Part shown: positions 57,030 to 64,000 of the stretch, piece by piece
Layout: each line of letters opens with the position of its first letter
Position numbering within the stretch: position 1 is the first letter of the stretch
Program-made: the position numbers and the translations under genes
Notes under the pieces: model-generated
Seen by the model: only the letters and a program-made list of their open reading frames with translations
What the model was told of the DNA's origin: nothing
Databases searched by the model: none
NCBI RefSeq assembly: GCF_901875555.1
Contig: NZ_CABFMD010000033.1
Location: forward strand, 1-64,000
Source of the DNA: Streptococcus parasanguinis
Lineage (GTDB): Bacteria; Bacillota; Bacilli; Lactobacillales; Streptococcaceae
DNA: 64,000 bases
Direction of reading: 5' to 3'

Positions 57030-57133
57030 CAGCCTATACCTCCTGACTTAAGCATTACTTCGTTACCTATTTATCTACAATAAAAAGATAACGAACGATT
57101 TAAAATTGAAATCTATTTTTTTCTTTCTAGAAT

Positions 57134-57165
57134 AATAATACACAAAATAAAAAAGCAAATGTCAA
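57134..57165 (-). promoter_or_regulatory. Promoter of the lipoprotein operon
   Basis: Leftward -35 TTGACA (57160-57165); candidate -10 TATTAT (57135-57140, 19-base spacer) or TGTATT with 17. The whole 57030-57529 gap otherwise holds an inverted repeat CGTTA..TAACG near 57062-57094 and the terminator at 57315; no gene is supported. Confidence 0.45.
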
Positions 57166-57314
57166 ATTGTCTCTTATATACACATTTTATACTTAGATAA
57201 ATGAACTCAAAATATTTTCCTCAGTATTTATTGGTTCAAACTATGCTATCAAAGTCTTCTGAACGGAAATCTCTTTATTTGATAATTGAAAATAATTGTA
57301 TTTCATATTAAAAA

Positions 57315-57351
57315 CACCTCAAATATTAGACGAACTCTAACATTTGAGGTG
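57315..57351 (-). terminator. Terminator downstream of regulator copy 2
   Basis: CACCTCAAAT/ATTTGAGGTG with an inner ATTAGA/TCTAA stem and a leftward TTTTTAAT tail. Confidence 0.75.
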
Positions 57352-57529
57352 CAATTCAAAATTATTATTTGTTAAATTAAATGATCATTTTTTCAAATAT
57401 TGCTTAACTAGGTGATCTAACGGGATAATGTGTAGTTTTCAATCCCTTACCCAATAACCATTGAGCATGGATATAACAATATGTCGATTATATCTTCAAA
57501 CCGTTTTATGACTAAATCCATTTAGAAAC

Positions 57530-58378
57530 TCATTTCTTGAAAAAGCGATTCACATCTGACCTACATGCTTCTAACAACGTTATTTCATCAGTTAATTCGA
57601 GTAACTGCAAGCCTTCATCGACCAACTTTTTATCACTTAAACAAATTCCAAGTGTCACTTTAGCATTTCCTAGAAAATCATATCGCTTACTTTTTTTGGC
57701 CGTATCTAACAATAAATAACTGATACTGGTACACTTCTCTATCAAACCATTCCAAAGAAAAATGCTAGCTAAATTAGAGAGTAATTTATACTTGGTGGGA
57801 AGAATCTCTGTATAATCAGAGTAATCATTCAACCTATCTATCACTTCATCACAGACAGAAATCACTGTTTCTAATGGAAGTGTAAATAAAATAACGACAA
57901 TTAATTTAAGGTCACTATGGTACCAGACATCCTGTTTTTTAATTTCGTTCCAAGCTTCCGTGGCCATCATTCTTACCTTTTCATTTGGACCAGTTTCTCG
58001 TAAACAAAGAATGACCTCTACTCTCTTTAGTATATTTGACACAGGAATATCATTAGGATGGTTTTTTAAATAAGCTACACTCTTATTCTTCAGTTCCAAT
58101 AATTTATCATTTGATTGGTAGGCATTGTTATCTTCTGCCAATAAGATAATTTCTTCTCTATCGGAATGGTGGTAAGAATGACATATATATCGAAATTCTT
58201 CGAAATCTAGGCCAACTTGCTTTAGAAGATACTCCATCAACTCAAAACTCGGCACCACTTGGTTCGATTCAATACGCGATAAGTGCGCTCTTGAAGTGTA
58301 ATCCTGGCAAACTTCCTCTTGACTAATATGTTTTGATTTCCGTATTTTTTTATAAATCGTACCGTAATCCCAACGCAT
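57530..58378 (-). CDS. Rgg/RNPP-type transcriptional regulator, copy 2
   Basis: 282 residues, same start and length as copy 1; residues 1-174 are identical and seven changes follow (for example I175V and the C-terminal NRFFKK for KRYFKD). A 511-base stretch (57875-58385) is identical in DNA to 50176-50686. It diverges from a small membrane protein and an ABC exporter. The changes fall in the pheromone-binding half, so the two may respond to different peptides. Confidence 0.88.
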   Translation of the reverse strand: MRWDYGTIYKKIRKSKHISQEEVCQDYTSRAHLSRIESNQVVPSFELMEYLLKQVGLDFEEFRYICHSYHHSDREEIILLAEDNNAYQSNDKLLELKNKSVAYLKNHPNDIPVSNILKRVEVILCLRETGPNEKVRMMATEAWNEIKKQDVWYHSDLKLIVVILFTLPLETVISVCDEVIDRLNDYSDYTEILPTKYKLLSNLASIFLWNGLIEKCTSISYLLLDTAKKSKRYDFLGNAKVTLGICLSDKKLVDEGLQLLELTDEITLLEACRSDVNRFFKK

Positions 58379-58427
58379 AACAGCTCCACCTCTAATTATG
58401 TGTATATATGTGACATTTTTACATTTC

Positions 58428-58446
58428 GATATAGGTTTAGTATATC
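58428..58446 (+). promoter_or_regulatory. Probable Rgg operator, copy 2
   Basis: Inverted repeat GATATA-N7-TATATC as at 50729, with the centre GGTTTAG instead of TGCTTAG, in the divergent promoter. Confidence 0.5.
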
Positions 58447-58474
58447 ATATATATTAAAGAAAAACGTAGAAAAC

Positions 58475-58531
58475 GTGAAAAAAATCACTATTAATTCTTT
58501 GTATCATCGCTCCCACTCTTCAATTTGTTAG
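58475..58531 (+). pseudogene. Decayed bacteriocin leader
   Basis: Aligned with the start at 50775: AAAATCACTATT and TTTGTAT are shared, but the ribosome site AAGGAGG has become AAACGTAG, the start is GTG, and the frame ends after 18 codons. No mature lactococcin-972 part follows. It shows that the second locus once carried the same bacteriocin. Confidence 0.6.
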
Positions 58532-58579
58532 ATAGTTGGAGATGGCGGGGATGCCATTCATTGAAAGGAGACCTGTGTT

Positions 58580-58810
58580 ATGGTAACTAAGTATTACAAG
58601 TATATTCCTTGGTTGGTTTTAGGAGCTATTGGATCTTATGAGTCCGCAACTTATTTTGGACATAGTACATTTGATATGCTGTATTTATCTATTGTTTTTA
58701 TGATTGTTTACGTAGCTTTGTTCATTCTACACGAAAAATATCTGAAATATAAATATAAAGAGATATTTACACATATTATGAGCAATCCTGAAAAAGATCA
58801 TCATCATTAG
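58580..58810 (+). CDS. Small membrane protein, possible immunity protein
   Basis: 76 residues with two membrane helices (about 8-24 and 33-53), a basic patch (KYLKYKYKE) and a C-terminal DHHH. AAAGGAGA precedes the ATG. It is first in a rightward unit with the ABC exporter, opposite regulator copy 2. Its size and place fit a bacteriocin immunity protein, but I recognise no family. Confidence 0.6.
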   Translation: MVTKYYKYIPWLVLGAIGSYESATYFGHSTFDMLYLSIVFMIVYVALFILHEKYLKYKYKEIFTHIMSNPEKDHHH

Positions 58811-58916
58811 TAAGATATAGCATACTAAAGCACTTCGAGAAATGACCTATTTTTTTCAAAGCTCATTTAAGCTCTATTTTCTTTGAGCTTGTAGTTTTAT
58901 TAGTGAGGGGGGACAA

Positions 58917-60695
58917 ATGGTTAAAGTTAGCGAATATAAAACTTACCTTGTATTGTATGTTAAAAGTATCCTCTATCTGTGGAAAACGTCGCCATTCAAT
59001 ATTTTAGTTTTGATTATCACGATACCGATCCAGGCATTATTGCCTTCGTTATCATTGTATATTGCGAATATACTCATTAATAGAATGAACAACCTGTCAC
59101 AACAATTATTATTCTTATTGCTGGGAGTATGGGGTGTAGCTTTCCTTTTAAATAATATATTTACGCCGTTAACAACAATGATTCAAGGCAAGTTGACAGA
59201 TGATCTTACCTATACATTGAACTGTGATATTATGAAAAAGTCTGAGGAAATTCAGACGATTGACTATTTTGAAGACAATATTTTTTATAACGATATTCAA
59301 TTATTAAGTTCAGAAGCCAGTTGGAGACCTGTGAATTTATTGGTCTTTGGGACTAGTATTATTTCAAATGCAATACTGTTTATTTCAATGCTGGTTATAT
59401 TTGCATCATTTCATCCAGTCATTGCCTTACTCATGCTGCTGGTTTTAGTTCCACAAGGGATGATTTCTTATTCCCTTCAACAGCAAGCTTTTGAAGTCCT
59501 TGTTTCCAACAGTGAAGAATCAAGAAAACTGGAATATTATAGTCAGGTTTTACTATCGTCAGAGGCGATCAAGGATGTGAGACTATACAACCTCTACAAT
59601 TTCTTTATGAAGAAGTATACTCAATCTTTCTCCAGTATAAAAAGAAATATTCAAAAGACAAGGTTAAAAAAATTTAACAGTTCTGTCATTTTTTTGATTT
59701 TAACCGCTCTATTGAGTGTAGGAAGTTTTATCTATATCATCTATTCTATCAAAGTAGGACAATTGGGAATTGGAGCTGTAATGCTTTTTTCTTCAAGTAT
59801 TGTGTATGCCATTAATAGTATGTCAAGATTGATTGAAGATTCTAGTTTGCTGTACGACACCTTGCTTTATATGGAAAAATTTTTCAAGTTTATTGCACTG
59901 CCATCAGACTCTAAGAGCGCTACAGTTGCTGTGCCATCAAGCATTGAAAAAATAGATTTCGTAGACGTATCATTTAAGTATCCAACTAATGAAAACTATG
60001 CCTTAAAACATATCAGCTTCAGCGTCAATAAGGGAGAAAAGATTGCTATTGTTGGAGAAAACGGCGCAGGAAAAACCACATTGATTAAGTTACTTACCCG
60101 ATTTTATAATATCGAAGAAGGTGAATTATTGATCAATAACATCTCGATTAGTAACTTTGACCCAGAAAAATTTAGGGAAAATGTCTCCGCTATTTTTCAG
60201 GATTTTTCTAAATTTGATCTTACCCTTAGAGAAAACGTGGGCATTTCAAATATACAGGAGATCAATGCAGATGATCAAATCCTAAAGGCATTAGAGGACA
60301 GTGGATTTGAAAGTAGTCTATCAGACTTAAATACTATTCTTGGAAAAAAATTCGATCATAGTCGTGACCTTTCAGGAGGTCAATGGCAAAAAGTTGCGCT
60401 GGCAAGAGCTTTCTTCTCTCATTCACCTATACTGATTCTAGATGAGCCTACAGCTGCGCTCGATGCCCGAACCGAATATGAATTATTTGAGAAATTCTTA
60501 AAATTAACGGAAGGAAAAACTGTATTTTTCATTACACATCGATTATCAAGCGTCCGACAAGCAGATAAAATTTTGTTATTAAGAAATGGAAGGATTGAGG
60601 GATTTGATAAACATGACGCTTTAATGAAAACCAACAAATACTATGAAGAGCTTTATACCATGCAATCTTCTTTATATTACAAAGAATTGAACTAA
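58917..60695 (+). CDS. ABC exporter, NisT-like
   Basis: 592 residues: membrane domain about 20-320, ATPase with Walker A GENGAGKTT (near 380), signature LSGGQWQKVALARAF and Walker B ILILDEPTAALD. The SGGQWQK form and lack of a peptidase domain match exporters of lantibiotic and other modified peptides. GAGGGGGGA precedes the start. No precursor or modification gene is in the window, so the substrate is unknown; self-protection is an alternative. Confidence 0.8.
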   Translation: MVKVSEYKTYLVLYVKSILYLWKTSPFNILVLIITIPIQALLPSLSLYIANILINRMNNLSQQLLFLLLGVWGVAFLLNNIFTPLTTMIQGKLTDDLTYTLNCDIMKKSEEIQTIDYFEDNIFYNDIQLLSSEASWRPVNLLVFGTSIISNAILFISMLVIFASFHPVIALLMLLVLVPQGMISYSLQQQAFEVLVSNSEESRKLEYYSQVLLSSEAIKDVRLYNLYNFFMKKYTQSFSSIKRNIQKTRLKKFNSSVIFLILTALLSVGSFIYIIYSIKVGQLGIGAVMLFSSSIVYAINSMSRLIEDSSLLYDTLLYMEKFFKFIALPSDSKSATVAVPSSIEKIDFVDVSFKYPTNENYALKHISFSVNKGEKIAIVGENGAGKTTLIKLLTRFYNIEEGELLINNISISNFDPEKFRENVSAIFQDFSKFDLTLRENVGISNIQEINADDQILKALEDSGFESSLSDLNTILGKKFDHSRDLSGGQWQKVALARAFFSHSPILILDEPTAALDARTEYELFEKFLKLTEGKTVFFITHRLSSVRQADKILLLRNGRIEGFDKHDALMKTNKYYEELYTMQSSLYYKELN

Positions 60696-60741
60696 CTTTC
60701 AATTGCTATCGGTATAAGAGCGTATTCTTATGAAAACAAGC

Positions 60742-60796
60742 AAAAACAACCGGAAAAGAAACAGTTCACGACTGCTTCTTCTCTGGTTGTTTTTTA
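60742..60796. terminator. Bidirectional terminator
   Basis: AAAACAACC..GAAAAGAA pairs with TTCTT..GGTTGTTTT around an ACAGTTCACGACTG apex; T runs on both strands. Shared by the ABC exporter and sdpI. Confidence 0.8.
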
Positions 60797-60798
60797 TA

Positions 60799-61434
60799 CT
60801 AACGATTTTTCCGACTTAATTGATAAGAATATAGGATCGGAATGAGAACAATGGTGAGGATGACCAGCACCAGTACATAAGAAAGCGCGAATTGGAGGCC
60901 TGCTTCAAGTAGGAGGATCAAACCTCCGAGGACCCACAACTTCCCTGCCAAGCGATGGGTCTTGTGCCAGTTATCTTCACTCTGTAAGGTCCAAGGCAGA
61001 CGAATGCCAACCGTGTGATTCACTTTCAACTTCGGCATGTAATTGCCCATGATCACAAAGATGAGGCCTAGCAAAACCGAAACAAAAACAGATGGATTGG
61101 TCGTAGAGCCTAGCGCCTTGCTATAGATGAGATAGGAGATACTTAAGGAAACGATCGGAGTCAACCAGTGGTTTACTTTGACCATTTTCTCATTCATCGT
61201 GCGATTCTTAGGATCACGTCCGATCATAAAGATCACAAACAGATGCACCAAGAGAAGGAAAATAGGAAGGCCAAACACAACCAGGGGTTTTGGTTGGAAG
61301 TTATCAGCCTGATCAGCAATATTAAAGTGAATCGGGATTTGGTTAGGTAATTGCGACCAAATCATCAACCCCCAAAACATGGGGAAAAGGATCACCATAG
61401 AAGTTAATATCAATAGTTTTTTATTCGTTTTCAT
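60799..61434 (-). CDS. sdpI: SdpI family immunity-type membrane protein
   Basis: 211 residues with about six membrane helices. An N-terminal DUF1648-like part (LPNQIPIHFNIADQADNF near 30-47) precedes the SdpI domain (GNYMPKLKVNHTVGIRLPWT near 118-137). In Bacillus, SdpI gives immunity to the SdpC toxin and sequesters SdpR. It overlaps sdpR by 14 bases. No sdpABC is present here. Confidence 0.85.
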   Translation of the reverse strand: MKTNKKLLILTSMVILFPMFWGLMIWSQLPNQIPIHFNIADQADNFQPKPLVVFGLPIFLLLVHLFVIFMIGRDPKNRTMNEKMVKVNHWLTPIVSLSISYLIYSKALGSTTNPSVFVSVLLGLIFVIMGNYMPKLKVNHTVGIRLPWTLQSEDNWHKTHRLAGKLWVLGGLILLLEAGLQFALSYVLVLVILTIVLIPILYSYQLSRKNR

Positions 61435-61702
61435 CAGTAGAGTCTCCTTTCAAATCAACGAGCCAGACCATTAAATCCTCCAAGACAGAAGTATTGAGTT
61501 CATAGTAGATAAAATTCTTCTCTTTTTCTTCTCGAATTAAATCCGCCTGCTTGAGGAGGCTTAAATGATGGGAAATGGTCGCTCCTGCTACATCAAAGTG
61601 GCTAGCGATATCCCCAGCAGATAATTTCCCCGCCTTTAGCAGTTCTAAGATACTTCTTCTTATCGGATTTGATAAAGCTTTGAATGTTTGCGCAAAATTC
61701 AT
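61421..61702 (-). CDS. sdpR: SdpR-type ArsR repressor
   Basis: 93 residues; winged helix-turn-helix (LSAGDIASHFDVAGATISHHLSLLKQADLI, split about 27-56) without metal-binding cysteines. By analogy with Bacillus SdpR it represses its own operon until SdpI captures it. Two perfect operators flank its promoter. Confidence 0.88.
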   Translation of the reverse strand: MNFAQTFKALSNPIRRSILELLKAGKLSAGDIASHFDVAGATISHHLSLLKQADLIREEKEKNFIYYELNTSVLEDLMVWLVDLKGDSTDENE

Positions 61703-61719
61703 TCTCTATCTCCTCTAAT

Positions 61720-61798
61720 CTATTTAGATATCTTTCTAAATAGATTGTACAACTCCACTATCATTTTGTCAACTCTATTTAGAAAAAAATCTAAATAG
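61720..61798 (-). promoter_or_regulatory. sdpRI promoter between two identical operators
   Basis: Leftward -35 TTGACA (61767-61772) and -10 TACAAT (61744-61749), 17 bases apart. CTATTTAGA-N6-TCTAAATAG occurs twice: 61720-61743, just downstream of the -10, and 61775-61798, just upstream of the -35. Centre-to-centre distance is 55 bases. Confidence 0.88.
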
Positions 61799-61893
61799 TT
61801 TCTGTTGTAAAAAATTATCAGACCTAAGACCTATTTTCAAAAAGAAAACCCTTCCTTAAGTTTTCTTTAAGCAAGACGCACTATAATAAAACC

Positions 61894-61990
61894 ATCAAAT
61901 GAAGACCTCCTAACTTTATTTGATAGAAAATCCTAAACTTTTTCATAATAATCTCCCTATAGAGGCCACCAAAACCGGTGGCCTTTTTCT
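61894..61990 (+). ncRNA. CiaR-dependent small RNA (csRNA), copy 2
   Basis: Promoter TATAAT (61882-61887) with CTTAAG-N5-TTTAAG (61855-61871) exactly 10 bases upstream, the CiaR layout. The RNA contains GAAGACCTCCTAACTTT, pairing to ribosome sites, and TCTCCC, then ends with GGCCACC/GGTGGCC (61964-61983) and five Ts. It shares most of its body with the csRNA at 32141. Confidence 0.92.
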
Positions 61991-62015
61991 CTACGTATCT
62001 TAGCGAACGTTAAGT

Positions 62016-62238
62016 GAGCTTAGGTACATTGATGCAGTTTGAGCGGAGCGAAAACTACGATCCTTATTTTTTAGTGAGTCAAGTCCATTCGGGACGCAGA
62101 CGAACTTAGGTACGTTGATGCAGTTCGAACGACAATGAGAACTACGGTCCTTAGAAAATTGAATGAGGTGAACTCAGAGAGTTCAACCGAATTTAGAGAT
62201 ATTGATGCAGTTTGAGCGGAGCGAAAACTACGATCCTT
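62016..62238. repeat. Degenerate tandem array, three units
   Basis: A 50-base motif (GAGCTTAGGTACATTGATGC...GAAAACTACGATCCTT) occurs at 62016, 62102 and 62189, a period of about 87 bases. Parts match the trp leader repeat read on its other strand (GAGCTTAGGCACATTGAT..AGCGAAAA). No gene. Confidence 0.75.
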
Positions 62239-62267
62239 TCCCGAAACTATTTTTCATCATAACGCGA

Positions 62268-62320
62268 AAAAGCCTCTACAAAAATCTGGATCATCAGTCT
62301 AGACTTCTGTAGAGGCTTTT
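62268..62320 (-). terminator. Terminator of the 200-residue membrane protein gene
   Basis: A perfect 13-base stem (AAAAGCCTCTACA with its complement) around a 27-base loop with TCTGGATCA/AGTCTAGA pairing. Confidence 0.85.
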
Positions 62321-62340
62321 CATCTTTTATCTCTCTTCCA

Positions 62341-62943
62341 TTACATATCTTTGTGGATGCGATAGGTATTGTAGGCTGTGACCACATTAGCCACGGCACT
62401 GACTCTTGAACTGCGTGCGATATCAGCTTGTAGGGCATTGGCTTCTTCTTGCAAATTCACTTGTGTTTCTTGGAATTGTTGCATTTCCAACAGATTATAT
62501 GCTTCTGGTAGGGTTGAAGCGCGTCCTTCTGCGATTAAGTTGTAGAGTCGAAAAAGGTCGTGGTAGTTATAAAATTTTTGTGGAAAACCTTGCAGCCCTT
62601 GTTGGTAGGCTGGTTGGCTGATCTCCTGGTTATAGAGGGCCTGAGCATTGGCTAGAGCTTGCTTAGCTGGGGCTACAAATACAAAATATTTGAACGCAAT
62701 GAGCCCACCCATCAAGGCAAGCATCAATAGGAATCCGTTCATGAGATGGCTTTGTTCTAACAGAAAAATCGTGAAGGCGAAAAGAAGGTTGAGGGCCATC
62801 GTTACAGTGATTGGTCCATTGAGTCTTTTCGCTGCTCGATTCAAGCGGTTTTGTTGCCGTTGGACTTCATCCCAAGCGACTGCAGCTGGTGCTGTTAGCA
62901 CGCGCTTTTCATCTAATAGCTGTAAAATTTCTTGTGTCGTCAT
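62341..62943 (-). CDS. Small membrane protein of unknown function
   Basis: 200 residues. Two adjacent membrane helices (about 45-62 and 68-90) are flanked by charged, coiled-coil-like segments; the C-terminal half (LLEMQQFQETQVNLQEEANA) is strongly helical. I recognise no family. A single gene with AAGGAGA upstream and its own terminator. Confidence 0.65.
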   Translation of the reverse strand: MTTQEILQLLDEKRVLTAPAAVAWDEVQRQQNRLNRAAKRLNGPITVTMALNLLFAFTIFLLEQSHLMNGFLLMLALMGGLIAFKYFVFVAPAKQALANAQALYNQEISQPAYQQGLQGFPQKFYNYHDLFRLYNLIAEGRASTLPEAYNLLEMQQFQETQVNLQEEANALQADIARSSRVSAVANVVTAYNTYRIHKDM

Positions 62944-63078
62944 TGTAAATCTCCTTTTGTTATCAGCTTATCTTCTAGAATTGACCTTATTTTATCAAAA
63001 ATCCTTTTCTAAAAAAGGGCCATGTAAACTATAGTTTCATTTTTCTTAAAAATAAGAAAAATTCTCGTATTTTGACCG

Positions 63079-63123
63079 AAAATTAAACTCAGAGTTTAAT
63101 TTTATTTCTTTTTGAGCTATACT
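63079..63123 (+). promoter_or_regulatory. Large palindrome and promoter before the right-end Rgg gene
   Basis: A perfect palindrome with 12-base arms and one central base (63079-63103; core ATTAAACTC-A-GAGTTTAAT). TTGACC (63072-63077) with TTTAAT 17 bases on would be a promoter covered by it; a second -10, TATACT, is at 63118-63123. Probable operator for the Rgg protein or another repressor. Confidence 0.6.
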
Positions 63124-63152
63124 AGGGGAGTACAATAGAAAGGAAGTTTCTT

Positions 63153-64000
63153 ATGTCCTCATCTTCTCCATTTGGTCCAACATTTCGTAAAATTCGTGAA
63201 GCACGCGGTCTTTCTCTCAAAGAAGTCGCTGCAGATATTGTCTCTCCTCAGTTCCTCAGCCAATTTGAACGCTCTCAAAAAGGAGTAACCATCGAAACCT
63301 TCTCTCGCCTCTTGCTGTCTATGGGGGTGGATTGGGATACCTTTTTGTCCCATTATCCTGGCTTAACCATTCAAAATTTTAGTCCTATTTTGATGAAATA
63401 CATTAATCAAGAAAATATGGATTTCTTAGCAATCATCGATCGGTTAAAACATGAGAAATCACCTGTAGCAGAGGAAAACAAAGAGCTCTGGCAACTCTAT
63501 TTGCGCTCGCTCGAAATCAATGTCAATAACGCGATGGGAAAAGAAATCCACCTGGAGGATGCACCCGTCTCGATTCAACGAATCGCTCAAGAAGTACCTT
63601 TTGCCTATCAAAATGAAATTGAGCAGGACTTCACCATTGCCCTTTTATCCGTCTTGCCTTATGAAGTGGTGGCTAAGATTCGAAAGGAGTCACTAGAACT
63701 GTTTGAAAGCAGTTATTCAGCATACTCTGCCAATGCATTGGCCTCTTTGCTACTGAATTTGGCCAACTACTTGATTAAAAAAGAACTCTACCTAGAAGCT
63801 AAGAATTTCCTCCAGTCCATTAACCAACTTCGCAAGCGCAAGCCGATTTTGAACACCAGCATTTCTATGCAGTTGGAATTTATGCAGGTCTATGCCCTCC
63901 TTGGTTTAAACGAAAAGGAAGGAATTTACCGTGCCAAGCAGGTCATGAAAGCACTTGAAGGCTTGATTGCACTTGAAAATTTCGGAACCCCCTTGGTTCA
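63153..64000 (+). CDS. Rgg family transcriptional regulator, cut by the window end
   Basis: At least 282 residues, open at the right edge. MSSSSPFGPTFRKIREARGL begins a helix-turn-helix (about 8-60: SLKEVAADIVSPQFLSQFER) followed by a helical C-terminal domain of the Rgg/MutR type. AAAGGAAG precedes the ATG. It is unlike the two regulators at 49.8 and 57.5 kb beyond the general fold. Confidence 0.85.
   Translation, partial: MSSSSPFGPTFRKIREARGLSLKEVAADIVSPQFLSQFERSQKGVTIETFSRLLLSMGVDWDTFLSHYPGLTIQNFSPILMKYINQENMDFLAIIDRLKHEKSPVAEENKELWQLYLRSLEINVNNAMGKEIHLEDAPVSIQRIAQEVPFAYQNEIEQDFTIALLSVLPYEVVAKIRKESLELFESSYSAYSANALASLLLNLANYLIKKELYLEAKNFLQSINQLRKRKPILNTSISMQLEFMQVYALLGLNEKEGIYRAKQVMKALEGLIALENFGTPLV

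Noticed and set aside
57241..57306. A 21-codon leftward frame with an SD-like GAGGTG, as a possible pheromone for regulator copy 2
   Set aside because: The SD-like bases are the 3' arm of a terminator stem, and the peptide is not hydrophobic like SHP pheromones; no equivalent lies beside regulator copy 1.
58542..58586. A 14-residue frame ending RRPVLW, as a possible precursor for the NisT-like exporter
   Set aside because: It overlaps the ribosome site of the next gene, has no ribosome site of its own and is too short for a leader plus core.
62016..62238. CRISPR array
   Set aside because: Only three degenerate units of about 50 bases with 36-base spacing, related to another dispersed repeat, and no cas genes.

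Overview
The window is a Streptococcus chromosome segment, most like the oral mitis/sanguinis groups. Evidence: a complete streptococcal S10-spc-alpha ribosomal operon, CiaR-type small RNAs, a Trp T-box, a PyrR attenuator, CodY-type boxes, Rgg-type regulators and low GC. The species cannot be fixed from the sequence alone.

Region 1-16.4 kb: the left edge carries a leftward rRNA-type promoter, then a glutamate-cysteine ligase family gene, then the leftward ribosomal block rpsJ to rplQ, including secY, adk, infA and rpoA, with a promoter at 16357-16385 and several structured spacers. Region 16.5-24.3 kb: a uridine kinase-like gene with tgt, a DUF975 membrane protein, a CoA-binding protein, polA, an unrecognised 23-residue peptide gene and an alpha-L-fucosidase. 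Region 24.4-31.2 kb: trpE-trpGD-C-F-B-A, in which trpG and trpD are fused in frame, under a tryptophan T-box.

Region 31.2-43.7 kb: DUF1304/MarR genes, a csRNA, a HAD phosphatase, a MATE pump, thrC, hisS, a MIP18-family protein, uraA, ilvD, an SPFH/ribbon-helix-helix pair and rpmF-rpmG. Two copies of a 270-285 bp MITE-like repeat sit beside thrC/hisS and uraA/ilvD.

Region 43.7-60.7 kb is AT-rich and accessory. The rpmG 3' end is followed by three att-like repeats that bracket a cadDX cadmium cassette and then a Fic toxin-antitoxin pair, an ABC exporter, a TPR protein and remnants of peptide-modification or export genes. Beyond these are two loci headed by nearly identical Rgg/RNPP regulators. 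One controls a lactococcin-972-type locus whose bacteriocin gene is broken but whose membrane protein and ATPase are intact. The other faces a small membrane protein and a NisT-like ABC exporter. Between them lies a leftward three-gene lipoprotein operon (propeller-like, C39-like peptidase, propeller-like) that I cannot match to a known system.

Region 60.7-64 kb: sdpI/sdpR with paired operators, a second csRNA, a degenerate repeat array, a small membrane protein and the start of another Rgg regulator cut by the window end.
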